A model generated the notes under the pieces. That model was not told the origin of the DNA and searched no databases. It worked only from the letters and a program-made list of their open reading frames with translations. From Archangium lansingense (GTDB lineage: Bacteria; Myxococcota; Myxococcia; Myxococcales; Myxococcaceae): a stretch of DNA of 64,000 nt. This document shows positions 54,957-63,121 of this stretch, one piece after another. How positions within the stretch are numbered: position 1 is the stretch's first letter; each line of letters starts with the position of its first letter. The translations under genes were made by a program, and so were the position numbers. The DNA is taken from positions 12,694,501 to 12,758,500 of the forward strand of contig NZ_JAPNKA010000001.1 of NCBI RefSeq assembly GCF_026626635.1. Reading direction: 5' to 3'.

Positions 54957-55709
54957 ATGTTGGCCATGAGAGAACGTGCAACCAGAACGCGGAGTACCTG
55001 GAAGCCGGCGGTTTTTCTCCTGGTGCTCGTGGCGGCCCTCGGCGCGCATGCGGAGCCGCCCTCCTTCACTCTTCCAAGCCGCAAACCGGACTCCCGGGAG
55101 CCCTGGGGCGCTTTTCTTGGCAAGGCCGCACATACAGCCATCGGCAGAGCGTACCTCGTGCAGCATCCCTCCAACCGCGTCTTCCTCGACCCCGCTGACC
55201 TCTACACCATCGTGGAGGAAGGCGAGTTGGGGAACACCGAGCATCTTCCGGAACTCGTGAGGCGCTTGCGCCCGGACATCACCGATACCCGCCTCCTCGT
55301 GCTGTTCGAGGTGAAGCCGGACAATGAGGAGTCACGTGAGGAAGGGCGACAACAGGCAGGACGCTATCTGGCGGCCCTCAACAAGGCCGTCGACCCTGAC
55401 AAGAAGCTCGTGGGAGGCACTGGCTTCGAGGGGTCCCTCTTCCTCGAATTCGAGAACGGGGGATCGCTCTGGCAGTTGTCCTGGCGCACTCCCGAGCCCG
55501 GAGTGACGCTGTATCGCTGGAGCTACCGCCGCAAGAACCCCAAGGCTTCCTGGAATGAGCGGGCGGCCCAGAAGGCAGAGGCATTGCCCAGGGAAGAAAT
55601 AGAACAGCACGGTGAGTTGGCCGAGCAGGCCATCCGGGCTGCCTATGAAGGGGGTGAACGCCCCAAGGGATTCCAGGGCCAAGTCTACCTGCCAGGCGAC
55701 TGCCGTTGA
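54957..55709 (+). CDS. Exported PD-(D/E)XK nuclease-like toxin candidate
   Basis: 250 residues. A signal peptide (AVFLLVLVAALGAHA) is followed by a short linker and one domain. The nuclease signature is RPD(107)ITD...LFE(118)VK(120)P, with H59 and AHTAIGRAYLVQHP before it, as in restriction-fold toxins of polymorphic systems. The start has AGGAAG 5 bases upstream. No lipobox. The next gene starts 69 bases later and would be the immunity protein. Because the nuclease is behind a signal peptide, it should act outside the producing cell, fitting a contact-delivered toxin. Target (DNA or RNA) is unknown. Confidence 0.6.
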   Translation: MLAMRERATRTRSTWKPAVFLLVLVAALGAHAEPPSFTLPSRKPDSREPWGAFLGKAAHTAIGRAYLVQHPSNRVFLDPADLYTIVEEGELGNTEHLPELVRRLRPDITDTRLLVLFEVKPDNEESREEGRQQAGRYLAALNKAVDPDKKLVGGTGFEGSLFLEFENGGSLWQLSWRTPEPGVTLYRWSYRRKNPKASWNERAAQKAEALPREEIEQHGELAEQAIRAAYEGGERPKGFQGQVYLPGDCR

Positions 55710-55778
55710 GCGGACGGGAGGCGTCGTCCGCCCTCGGAGCCGGCGACGTGACTGGCGCTTGAGGAGTACCTGACCGCG

Positions 55779-56597
55779 ATGGTAGGTCGAGAGACCATGG
55801 CCATGGAACAGTTCCCGGTGCTCGAGTTTCCAGCGTGGCTCCACGGCACCATTGCCACCATCCGCCGCAAGGTGAGAGCCGAGGGCAAGTGGTGGGCCAG
55901 GGAGTACCTCGAGACCGGTGCCTTCCCCCAGCCCCGGCAGCTGCGCCAGGTGCAGCCCGGCGACGTGCTGGTGATGCACTCGGGGGCCGAATTCGGCGCA
56001 CCCCAGGCCTGCTGGCGGATGCACATGTTCGTCGGCGTTTTCATGGATCTGAATGAAGGCTTCCAGAAAGAGGAGCGCCCCCAGGCGAGGGCCGCCTTCG
56101 AGTCCTTCTGCCTGAACACGCCTTGGGGGGCTCTCTACAATGCCGTGTCTCCGCCGCCGCCGCGAAGCGCTGAGCGCATGGCGGACCGGCTCGCTTCCTT
56201 GCTTCGCTTCTGGAACGTGCTCCAGGGCCCTCGCTATGCGTTCTGGTCGTTCGATGATGATTACACGCTGGAAGCGCTCATGGAGGACATCTGGCGCAAG
56301 ACCCTGGAGGCCTGGTGCCCTGAAGGCCCTGCCTCAGTCCGCGAGCACCTGGCGCTGACGGTGGAGCGCATGGCTCGCGCCACCCGGGAGGAGTGCCTGG
56401 AGGCCGTGCTCCGAATGATTCCTCTCCTCGTGGAGGGGGACAACGACTTGAAGCACCCCGAGATGCTCAGCGATCCAGGCTTCCTGCGCGAGCACCTCTC
56501 CGCGCTTCCCCCGGAGAAGTTCGGGGCGCTCTCCAGCGCCGAAAAATACACGGTGGCCTCGCAACTGGCAGCCTGGGACAGGGCGGTGGGACGGTAG
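55779..56597 (+). CDS. Unknown protein, candidate immunity partner
   Basis: 272 residues, no signal peptide, so cytoplasmic. The N-terminal part has many aromatic residues (FPAWLHGTIATIRR, AEGKWWAREYLE), the C-terminal part is helical. No family recognised. Its position right behind an exported nuclease-like gene, and the tandem arrangement with a second toxin/SUKH pair, suggest an immunity protein. ATG codons at 55797 and 55803 are also possible starts. Element C3 follows 20 bases after the stop. Confidence 0.5.
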   Translation: MVGRETMAMEQFPVLEFPAWLHGTIATIRRKVRAEGKWWAREYLETGAFPQPRQLRQVQPGDVLVMHSGAEFGAPQACWRMHMFVGVFMDLNEGFQKEERPQARAAFESFCLNTPWGALYNAVSPPPPRSAERMADRLASLLRFWNVLQGPRYAFWSFDDDYTLEALMEDIWRKTLEAWCPEGPASVREHLALTVERMARATREECLEAVLRMIPLLVEGDNDLKHPEMLSDPGFLREHLSALPPEKFGALSSAEKYTVASQLAAWDRAVGR

Positions 56598-56610
56598 CAG
56601 CGCTCCGCCG

Positions 56611-56730
56611 CGGGTAAGGTGTCAGAGGATTCGATTCCGCAACGAGTAGGCCGTCCTCCAGTACAGGAAGGCGCGCTGCGGTTGCGACGCGCTGTACGAA
56701 TCCTCTGACACCCAGCGGGACACCCAGCGG
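56611..56730. repeat. Palindromic element C3
   Basis: Core 56618-56712, identical to C1 in the core. The right end is doubled: GACACCCAGCGG occurs again at 56720-56730 in shortened form. Confidence 0.85.
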
Positions 56731-56818
56731 CGGCGAGCCCCGGAAGTTGTCAGTCCCATCGGGTATCCCTGCGGATTGGCTACCCAGCAGGGGAGCGCCA
56801 TCACCACGGGGAGTTCCC

Positions 56819-57475
56819 TTGAAACTGGCCAGAGCGGTGGTGTTGTTGGTGTTCCTCACCGGATGCGCGACAACTCAGGGCACAGGCGGGTCTGGACCTT
56901 CGTCCCCTCCAGGAGTTCAACCCGCGAGGAAGAAGGAACTGCCCTGGTTGAACATGTCGGGTGGGCAGATGAAGACAACCCTCTTCTACGGCCCCTGGCA
57001 GTGCCGCCGGGAGTTCATGAACGGATGCCAGAGGGGGTGCGCCAGTGAGGGCCACACACTCAAGGGATGCATGTGGCTGGCCGACTTCAAATTCGATTGG
57101 GAGGGAAGCCTCGTCCTCCTCCCCGTTACCGTGAAGGCCGGGAGCCGCTACGGCATCCATCACTGCTGCTGCAACTACCCCACTCTGCCGAAGGCGGCAA
57201 AGGAGGTCGAGCGCAAGAGGTGGGAGAAGATCCGAGACTCATTCCGAGATGACTGGAGCAAGAAGTTTGGAGAGTGGCCTGTCGACGGAGGTATCTCCTG
57301 GCCGGGCCATCACATCCGGGACCTCTGGCACGGCGGCAACCCGGTTGAGCCCAACAACATCATTCCCGTGCAGCCAAGCATTCATGACGAATTCAACAGG
57401 GCCTACCCTGCTTGCTACGCTGGGCAAGCGCCCTGGAACACAGTGGGACCCGACCTGCCCTACACGGACAACTGA
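56819..57475 (+). CDS. SitA-like lipoprotein toxin candidate with GHH nuclease motif
   Basis: 218 residues. Start TTG at 56819 with GGGGAG 5 bases upstream; lipobox LTGC at 13-16. The middle is Cys-rich (CQRGCASEGHTLKGC, HHCCC). The C-terminal 70 residues carry PGHH (162-165), N179/N180 and H189 in the order of HNH/GHH-type nuclease toxins. Lipoprotein plus C-terminal toxin domain plus SUKH immunity gene 2 bases downstream is the layout of SitA/SitI, toxins passed between myxobacteria by outer-membrane exchange. No SitB-like gene is seen. Family call is by layout, not by homology search. Confidence 0.65.
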   Translation: MKLARAVVLLVFLTGCATTQGTGGSGPSSPPGVQPARKKELPWLNMSGGQMKTTLFYGPWQCRREFMNGCQRGCASEGHTLKGCMWLADFKFDWEGSLVLLPVTVKAGSRYGIHHCCCNYPTLPKAAKEVERKRWEKIRDSFRDDWSKKFGEWPVDGGISWPGHHIRDLWHGGNPVEPNNIIPVQPSIHDEFNRAYPACYAGQAPWNTVGPDLPYTDN

Positions 57476-57477
57476 CG

Positions 57478-57948
57478 ATGGCCACGCCCATGAGCGACCT
57501 GCTCGAAGAGGTATCCCGCGAGCCCTTCCCGCATCCCCCCGCAACGCCCGAGGAGATCGAGGAGTTCGAGCAGCGGATGGGCTGGAAACTGGACCCCGAC
57601 CTCCGCGCTTTCTATCTGCATTGTAATGGGGCCGCTCTACTTCGATGGCCGGACTCGCCCTATGAAATCCTGCCCTTGTCGAAGATCGCCCGGGCACGAG
57701 TGGCCATCTACGGTGAGGATGACGACAAGTGGGGCCCGGCCTCGATGTACGCATTCTGTAACGTGCGCGATGGCAACTATGTCGTCTTGGATGTGAGCAG
57801 ACAGGTGGACGGGCGGTATCCACTCATCGATGGGGACCGTGAGACATGGCCCAACCCGGAATACTGTACGCAGATCGCCAGCTCGTTCTCGGAGTTCTTG
57901 GAGCAGGTTCTGCGCACCCGGCGCAGCCTCTACTGGTTGGGGGAATGA
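57478..57948 (+). CDS. SUKH (SMI1/KNR4) family immunity protein
   Basis: 156 residues. It has the SUKH pattern: ATPEEIEEFEQRMGWKLDPDLRAFYLHCNGA at the start, a central GxxLRWPDSPYEILPLSKI, and the C-terminal SSFSEFLEQVL helix. SUKH proteins are the most common immunity proteins of polymorphic toxin systems and neutralise nucleases. The start is 2 bases after the toxin stop, so the two are coupled. Cytoplasmic. The short form ATG 57490 is possible. Confidence 0.85.
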   Translation: MATPMSDLLEEVSREPFPHPPATPEEIEEFEQRMGWKLDPDLRAFYLHCNGAALLRWPDSPYEILPLSKIARARVAIYGEDDDKWGPASMYAFCNVRDGNYVVLDVSRQVDGRYPLIDGDRETWPNPEYCTQIASSFSEFLEQVLRTRRSLYWLGE

Positions 57949-58030
57949 GCCCTGGGCTTGACCCGGTTTTGTGGCTCTCCCGCAGTCTGTGTGAATCCCA
58001 GGTGCATACGGATGGCCGCGAGAGCGAGGC

Positions 58031-58138
58031 CGGCGGGAGGTGTCCGGCGGGAGGTGTCAAAGAACTCGTTTCGACACCTCGAGGTATCCGAGTCGTCCCT
58101 ACGAGTCGTCTGACACCATTCCCGGACACCATTCCTGG
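58031..58138. repeat. Palindromic element B4, nested in a second copy
   Basis: Inner core 58053-58117. Around it are an extra GCGGGAGGTGTC (58033-58044) and an extra GACACCATTCCTGG (58125-58138), so an element appears inserted into the middle of another. The outer end touches the stop codon of the next gene (minus strand). Confidence 0.85.
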
Positions 58139-60412
58139 CTACAGACGGCTCACGCGCTTCAGCCGGAACGGGGACGGGGCCTCGCTCATCGTGTAGTAGC
58201 TGGCGCCATTGGCGTCGTACTCGATGGACTCGCCCTGGCCCTCCGCCGTGTCCGTGAGCGTCACCGGCGCCGCGGCGAACGCCGACTCGAAGCCCTGTCC
58301 CGCGGCAGCGCGGAACTCGTAGACCCTCCGGTAGGTGCGCACCAGGAACCGGTCCGCGCAGGGGTGGATGGCCGCGGCCGTCGCCTTCGCCGCCTCCACA
58401 TCGTTGGGGTCCACGGGGAGCTGCAGGTCCGCCACCCAGACCAGCGTGGACTGGGTCCCCGGCGCCGGCAGCGGCGTGGGGTACTTGTAGACCTTGCTCG
58501 CTCCCGAGCTCGACTTGGTGATGACGTAGATGTCCCCCGTCACCGGGTGGACCATCAACGCCTCCGCGTCCTTCGCGGTGTCCGGGTACACGAACGGGAA
58601 GGCCTCGGCCGTCAGCGTCCCCGTCGTCTGGCCACTCGCGAGGTCCGGCTCCGGAATCCGGTACACCGCGAACGAGTTCGGCGGCGTGGGGAAGTTCGCG
58701 CTCGCCCGCCCGATGTCAGCCATGAAGATGCAGGAGCCCGCGGGGCAGGGCCCACTGGCCACATCCTCCCAGTCCGCCGGCGTCACGTTGCCCACGTTGT
58801 ACACACCCACCGTCGACGCGTTCAGGGTGCTGATGGCCACGATGGCCGTGGTGTCCTCGTTGTGCACGTAGAGGACGTCCGGCACCACCCGACTCGCGGC
58901 CAGGCCCGAGGGCTCCACAATCTCCGTCGCCGTGACCGTGCCCTGCTGCACCCAGGTGCCCACGTAGGTGTTCCCCACCGTGCAGGCCGGTGCCCTCGCG
59001 GCCCTCAGCGCCACCACCTGCGTGGTGTTGGTGTTGGGGTACGGAGAGCTCCCGTTGAACGCTGGCTGCAGGCCGGGGTCCCCGAGCACCTTCCAGGCGG
59101 AGTTGAAGATGACGCCCGTGGACGCGGAGACAAGGCAGGTCTCGAAGGCCTCGGTGAAGTCCGTGGGCGGAACGATGGGGCTCGCGGGGCAGCTGCTTCC
59201 ACCCCAAATCTGCGACCCGAACCACACCGCGAGCCCTCCCGCGCTCGAGGTGGAGAGGGCCGGCGAGTCGAACGCCGACGTCGTCCCGTTCTTCTGACCG
59301 CTCTGGGTGTCGATGGGACTCACGGGGTCCGCCCCCGTGAAGGCATCGATGCTGCCCGCGATGTTGCTCGCGAGGTCGATGGCGAACGCGTACGACGACG
59401 GCTCGGACGCGGTGGCGACCTTGTAGAAGACCCAGCTCTTGAGCTGCGAGGAGCTCTGATCCGAGCGCAGGAAGGTCCAGCCGGCGGGCGGGGTGATGGC
59501 CGCTCCCACCTGGTTGCGGTTGGTCAGGCGCGCGAGCAGGACGTCATCCGCGGCAACCCCCGCCGGAGCGGGGAGGGTGAGACTCGTCGCGGAGAGCGCC
59601 GTGGCCTGTGCTGTACCGCGGAACGCCACCCCGGGGCCAGGCGAAGGGGGCAGTCCACGCAGGGCCACCACTTCCGCGGTGTTGGTGTGAGCGAACGCGG
59701 AGCTGCCGTTGAACGGCGTCTGGGTTCCAGCAGCCCCCAGCGCGCGCTCCGCGACGTGGAAGAGGATACCCGTGGACGAAGAGGTGAGGCAGGTGTCCTC
59801 CTTCACCGTGAAGCCGGTGGGAGGCGTGATGCCGGGTGCCGGGCATGCCGCGCCCGTCCACACCTGCGAGCCGAACCACACCGCGAACCCCTCCGCGCTG
59901 GATGTCGTAAGAGCCGGCGTGGTGAAGGCCGCGCTGTCCCCGTTCTTCTGGCCACTGTGGGTGTCGATGGGGTTCAGCGGATCCACGCCGCTGTAGGCGA
60001 CGAGGGAGCCGGCCACGTAGCTCGCGAGGTCGAGCGTGAACGTGTAGCTGGAGGGCTCCGACGCGGTGGCGACCTTGTAGAGGACCCAGGTCTTGATGGC
60101 CGAGGCGCTCTGGTCCGAGCGCAACTGCGTCCATCCCGCCGGGGGCGTGAGGACCGCGTTCACGTTGTTGCGGTTGGTCAGGCGCGCCAGGACGACGTCA
60201 CCGCCCTGCACTCCGGCCGGTGCGGGGATGCTGAGCGAGGTGATGCCCTTTCCGCCCGCGCTGCTCATCCCCCGGAAGCTGACGGTGGTGAGTGCCTGCT
60301 GACGGGTTCCCAGGTGCTGTTCCCAGGCGCCCGGGCCTCCCTCCTCCATGGGCGCACAAGCGGTGGCCACGGCGACCACGCACGCAAACGCTGCCGACAA
60401 ACGACGACGCAT
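58139..60412 (-). CDS. Large lipoprotein with duplicated beta domain and propeller
   Basis: 757 residues with a lipoprotein-like signal (VAVATAC, Cys19). Two similar domains of about 210 residues follow (about 43-255 and 262-478), sharing stretches such as PAGWTFLRSDQSSS, YKVATASEPSSY and PIDTQSGQKNG; each has a single Cys pair. The last 270 residues look like a beta-propeller (PSGLAASRVVPDVLYVHNED, KDAEALMVHPVTGDIYVITK). Secreted, function unknown. It is divergent from the S15 hydrolase with 68 bases between starts. The element B4 is flush with its stop. Confidence 0.78.
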   Translation of the reverse strand: MRRRLSAAFACVVAVATACAPMEEGGPGAWEQHLGTRQQALTTVSFRGMSSAGGKGITSLSIPAPAGVQGGDVVLARLTNRNNVNAVLTPPAGWTQLRSDQSASAIKTWVLYKVATASEPSSYTFTLDLASYVAGSLVAYSGVDPLNPIDTHSGQKNGDSAAFTTPALTTSSAEGFAVWFGSQVWTGAACPAPGITPPTGFTVKEDTCLTSSSTGILFHVAERALGAAGTQTPFNGSSAFAHTNTAEVVALRGLPPSPGPGVAFRGTAQATALSATSLTLPAPAGVAADDVLLARLTNRNQVGAAITPPAGWTFLRSDQSSSQLKSWVFYKVATASEPSSYAFAIDLASNIAGSIDAFTGADPVSPIDTQSGQKNGTTSAFDSPALSTSSAGGLAVWFGSQIWGGSSCPASPIVPPTDFTEAFETCLVSASTGVIFNSAWKVLGDPGLQPAFNGSSPYPNTNTTQVVALRAARAPACTVGNTYVGTWVQQGTVTATEIVEPSGLAASRVVPDVLYVHNEDTTAIVAISTLNASTVGVYNVGNVTPADWEDVASGPCPAGSCIFMADIGRASANFPTPPNSFAVYRIPEPDLASGQTTGTLTAEAFPFVYPDTAKDAEALMVHPVTGDIYVITKSSSGASKVYKYPTPLPAPGTQSTLVWVADLQLPVDPNDVEAAKATAAAIHPCADRFLVRTYRRVYEFRAAAGQGFESAFAAAPVTLTDTAEGQGESIEYDANGASYYTMSEAPSPFRLKRVSRL

Positions 60413-60480
60413 CGACGACTCCTCCCTCCGGTGAATGGCACATCATGGGGTGGGAGCAATACCCCATGGTAGGGTGTGCC

Positions 60481-62232
60481 ATGCGCACCATCGTGCCTGG
60501 CCTCCTCTTTGTCATGTGTGCGCAGAGCGCGCTCGCTGCAACGAAGACCGAAGTGATGGTCCCGATGCCCGATGGCACGAGACTGATGACGGATGTCTGG
60601 CGTCCGGATCCGGCGCAATTTCCCGGGCCGCGCCCGGTCATCCTGCGTCGCACGCCCTACGGCCGCGGGTTTCCGTTCCCCCAGTCCCTCCTCGTGTGGA
60701 ACCTGGCGGATCTGAACGGCTACATCGTCGTCTCCCAAGACGTGCGCGGGCGGGGAGGCTCCGAGGGGACGTTCCTGCCCTTCTTCACCGATGCCGTGGA
60801 TGGTCCGGCGACGATGCGCTGGATCGAGCAACAAGCCTGGTGCGACGGCAACATCGGCTCCTTCGGGGCCTCCGCCGAGGGCATCGTGCAGCTCCTGGCG
60901 CTCCCCGATGCTCCGGACTCGCTGCGCTGTGCCCACGTACAGAACGCCTCCGACAACCTGTACGACTCGCTCATGCCTGGCGGCGCCTGGCGCGCCGAGC
61001 TGACGACGTCTTGGCTCAACGGCTTTCCGACGCCGACGACGCTCGCCGCCTGGCGCGCCCACGAAGCAAAGAGCACCTACTGGGACCCGGTGATCGTCGA
61101 TGCGGCCGAGCGCAGCCGGATTCGCGCTCGCGTGTACATGACCTCGGGTTTCTTCGACATCTTCGCGCTGCAGCAAACAGCGGCATTTTCGCACTACGTG
61201 ACGGACTCGGCGCCGGGCTCCGGGCACACGTTGGTGCTCGGCCCCTGGACGCACGGCGACGCGACGACTCCCATCGGTGAGCTCTCCTACGCCAACGTGG
61301 CCGCACCGACGGACGACAACCTCGCCTTCTTCAACCATTGCCTCAAAGGGAAGGGAACTCCCAACTGGCCGTCGCTGCGCTACTTCGTCACGCAGATAGG
61401 CGACGACGGTAAGGCCGCGACCGGAGAGTGGCGACAGGGCACGCTCTGGCCGCCTCCGGAGAGCATCCTGACGCCTTGGTATCTCACCGCCGCGCAAGAC
61501 GTCACGACGTTGACCGTCGATCCTTCGAACCCGGTTCCGACCGTGGGCGGGGCGAACCTCTCCGTGGCGGACGGTCCTCGAGAGCAGTCGGCGCTCGATG
61601 CGCGCGGCGACGTGCTGACGTTCACCACCGCGCCGGGGACTTCTGACTATGAGCTCATCGGCAACCCCAAGGCCCGGATCTACGCGGCGGGCGCCACGAC
61701 GGATGTCGACGTCGTCGTGCGCCTGACGCAGGTCGCGCCGAATGGCAAGTCGCTCCTGCTCACCGACGGCGTGCGCCGCGGGCGCTTCGTCGCCGATCCG
61801 TCCGTGCTCACGCCGCTCACGCCGGGAGTTCCCGTCCCGTTCGAGCTCGACCTGGGTCCGGTTGCCGTGCGGGTGAAGGCGGGTCACCGCCTCCGCGTGG
61901 CGATCAGCGGGACGAACTCCCCGCACTACGAAGTGAATCCAAACGTCGCCGAGCCGTTGTCCTCGTCGCCGACCCCCGTGATGACGACGCTCTCCATCTA
62001 CACGGACCCGGCACACCCAAGCACGGTCACCTTGCCCGTGGCGAGCGGAACACCCCCACTGCCACCACCACCACCACCCGGTGAGGGCGAAGGCTCGGGA
62101 GCAGACGAAGACGACGTCGACGCGGGCGCTCCCACAGGCTGCAACTGCGGCTCAGGCCCTGGCCAGGCTGTCAGCATGTGGGTGGCCGGCGGCGGCATCT
62201 TCGCGCTGCGCCGTCGCCGCCGCCACGGGTAG
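60481..62232 (+). CDS. CocE/NonD (S15) hydrolase with MYXO-CTERM tail
   Basis: 583 residues. Signal peptide FVMCAQSALA, then an alpha/beta hydrolase of the X-Pro dipeptidyl-peptidase/cocaine-esterase family: MPDGTRLMTDVWRP, RRTPYGRG, VVSQDVRGRGGSEG, and the nucleophile in GSFGASAEG (usual GxSYxG, so this elbow is atypical). The beta-sandwich S15_C domain follows (about 360-545). The C-terminus has a Pro/Gly/Asp-rich linker, GCNCGSGPG, one hydrophobic helix and RRRRRHG, the MYXO-CTERM layout for surface anchoring and processing. So it should be a cell-surface esterase or peptidase. The catalytic Asp and His cannot be assigned with certainty. Confidence 0.87.
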   Translation: MRTIVPGLLFVMCAQSALAATKTEVMVPMPDGTRLMTDVWRPDPAQFPGPRPVILRRTPYGRGFPFPQSLLVWNLADLNGYIVVSQDVRGRGGSEGTFLPFFTDAVDGPATMRWIEQQAWCDGNIGSFGASAEGIVQLLALPDAPDSLRCAHVQNASDNLYDSLMPGGAWRAELTTSWLNGFPTPTTLAAWRAHEAKSTYWDPVIVDAAERSRIRARVYMTSGFFDIFALQQTAAFSHYVTDSAPGSGHTLVLGPWTHGDATTPIGELSYANVAAPTDDNLAFFNHCLKGKGTPNWPSLRYFVTQIGDDGKAATGEWRQGTLWPPPESILTPWYLTAAQDVTTLTVDPSNPVPTVGGANLSVADGPREQSALDARGDVLTFTTAPGTSDYELIGNPKARIYAAGATTDVDVVVRLTQVAPNGKSLLLTDGVRRGRFVADPSVLTPLTPGVPVPFELDLGPVAVRVKAGHRLRVAISGTNSPHYEVNPNVAEPLSSSPTPVMTTLSIYTDPAHPSTVTLPVASGTPPLPPPPPPGEGEGSGADEDDVDAGAPTGCNCGSGPGQAVSMWVAGGGIFALRRRRRHG

Positions 62233-62257
62233 CGGGCCCAACCCGGGGTCCGAGAGA

Positions 62258-62318
62258 CCCTCACCCCGCCCCTCTCCCGAGGGGAGAGGGATGGTGGGCC
62301 AAGGTGTAATCCTCTCTT
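62258..62318. repeat. Extended REP-like palindrome, second copy
   Basis: Same 60 bases as at 42628-42690, including GGATGGTGGGCCAAGGTGTA behind the hairpin. It follows the S15 hydrolase stop. Confidence 0.75.
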
Positions 62319-62369
62319 GCGCATGGAACCCCTCCCTCCCAGCACGCGGAGGGGTATCCTCGCTCTCCC

Positions 62370-62960
62370 ATGCGAATACTGTTGTTCCTCGTCGCGCTGC
62401 TCTCGGGCGGGTACGCGGGCTACCTGGCCACCGCCGCCAAGACTTCCTACGCGTCGTACTCGCCCGCCCAGCTCGATCAGATCGAGGCGGAGCAGTCCCG
62501 GCTCGTCAACAAGACCTCCGGCGACGAGCGAGATCAACACCTCATCTCCCTCATGCTCCTGCGCGAAGAGCGTGGACGCCCCTTCAAGCTGCAAGTGGCC
62601 GGCGGCGTGGCCGGGCTCTCCCTCTTGAGCGCACTCGTCCTGACGATTGTGAGCGGGCGCCGCAAGGACTCGCAGCAGGAGGAGGATCCGTACGCGCCTC
62701 CCACCGAGAGCGGGGGTGCCCGTCAGCTGGATCGCAACCGCGCCGCGGCGCTCCTCGGCGTCCGCCCTGATGCCCCTCGCGGAGTCATCGAGGCCGCCCT
62801 CCAGGCCCAGCTCGCCGAGAAGGACCCCTCGCAGCTCGCGGGGCATGATCCCAGCCTCCGCCAGAGGCTCCTCCAGCAGCGCGAGGAGCTGCTCGCGGCC
62901 TCCCATCTGTTGTTGGGACGACGGGAGATTTCCTTCTCCCCGGATGAAAACCAGGGCTGA
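62370..62960 (+). CDS. Hypothetical membrane protein
   Basis: 196 residues with two hydrophobic helices (LLFLVALLSGGYAGYLA at the N-terminus and LQVAGGVAGLSLLSALVLTIV near 75-95), a charged loop between them, and a soluble C-terminal half with helical repeats (AAALLGVRPDAPRGVIEAALQAQLAEKD). The latter half resembles J-domain-like or TPR-like helices only loosely. No function can be given. The start has no strong SD; CTCTCCC precedes the ATG. Confidence 0.65.
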   Translation: MRILLFLVALLSGGYAGYLATAAKTSYASYSPAQLDQIEAEQSRLVNKTSGDERDQHLISLMLLREERGRPFKLQVAGGVAGLSLLSALVLTIVSGRRKDSQQEEDPYAPPTESGGARQLDRNRAAALLGVRPDAPRGVIEAALQAQLAEKDPSQLAGHDPSLRQRLLQQREELLAASHLLLGRREISFSPDENQG

Positions 62961-63121
62961 GCCCCACCGAGCAGGCGCCCCTGTCCACCTTCCATCGGAC
63001 GGAGTGTCCCCCGGTCCGTTGCTCCCGGGGGGCTCGCTGCCCATTCTCTCGACTGCCGGACAGGAGCACTTCCTGAGGGAACCGGCGAGGCCTTGATGCA
63101 GTCCGAGGGGGGAACATCACC

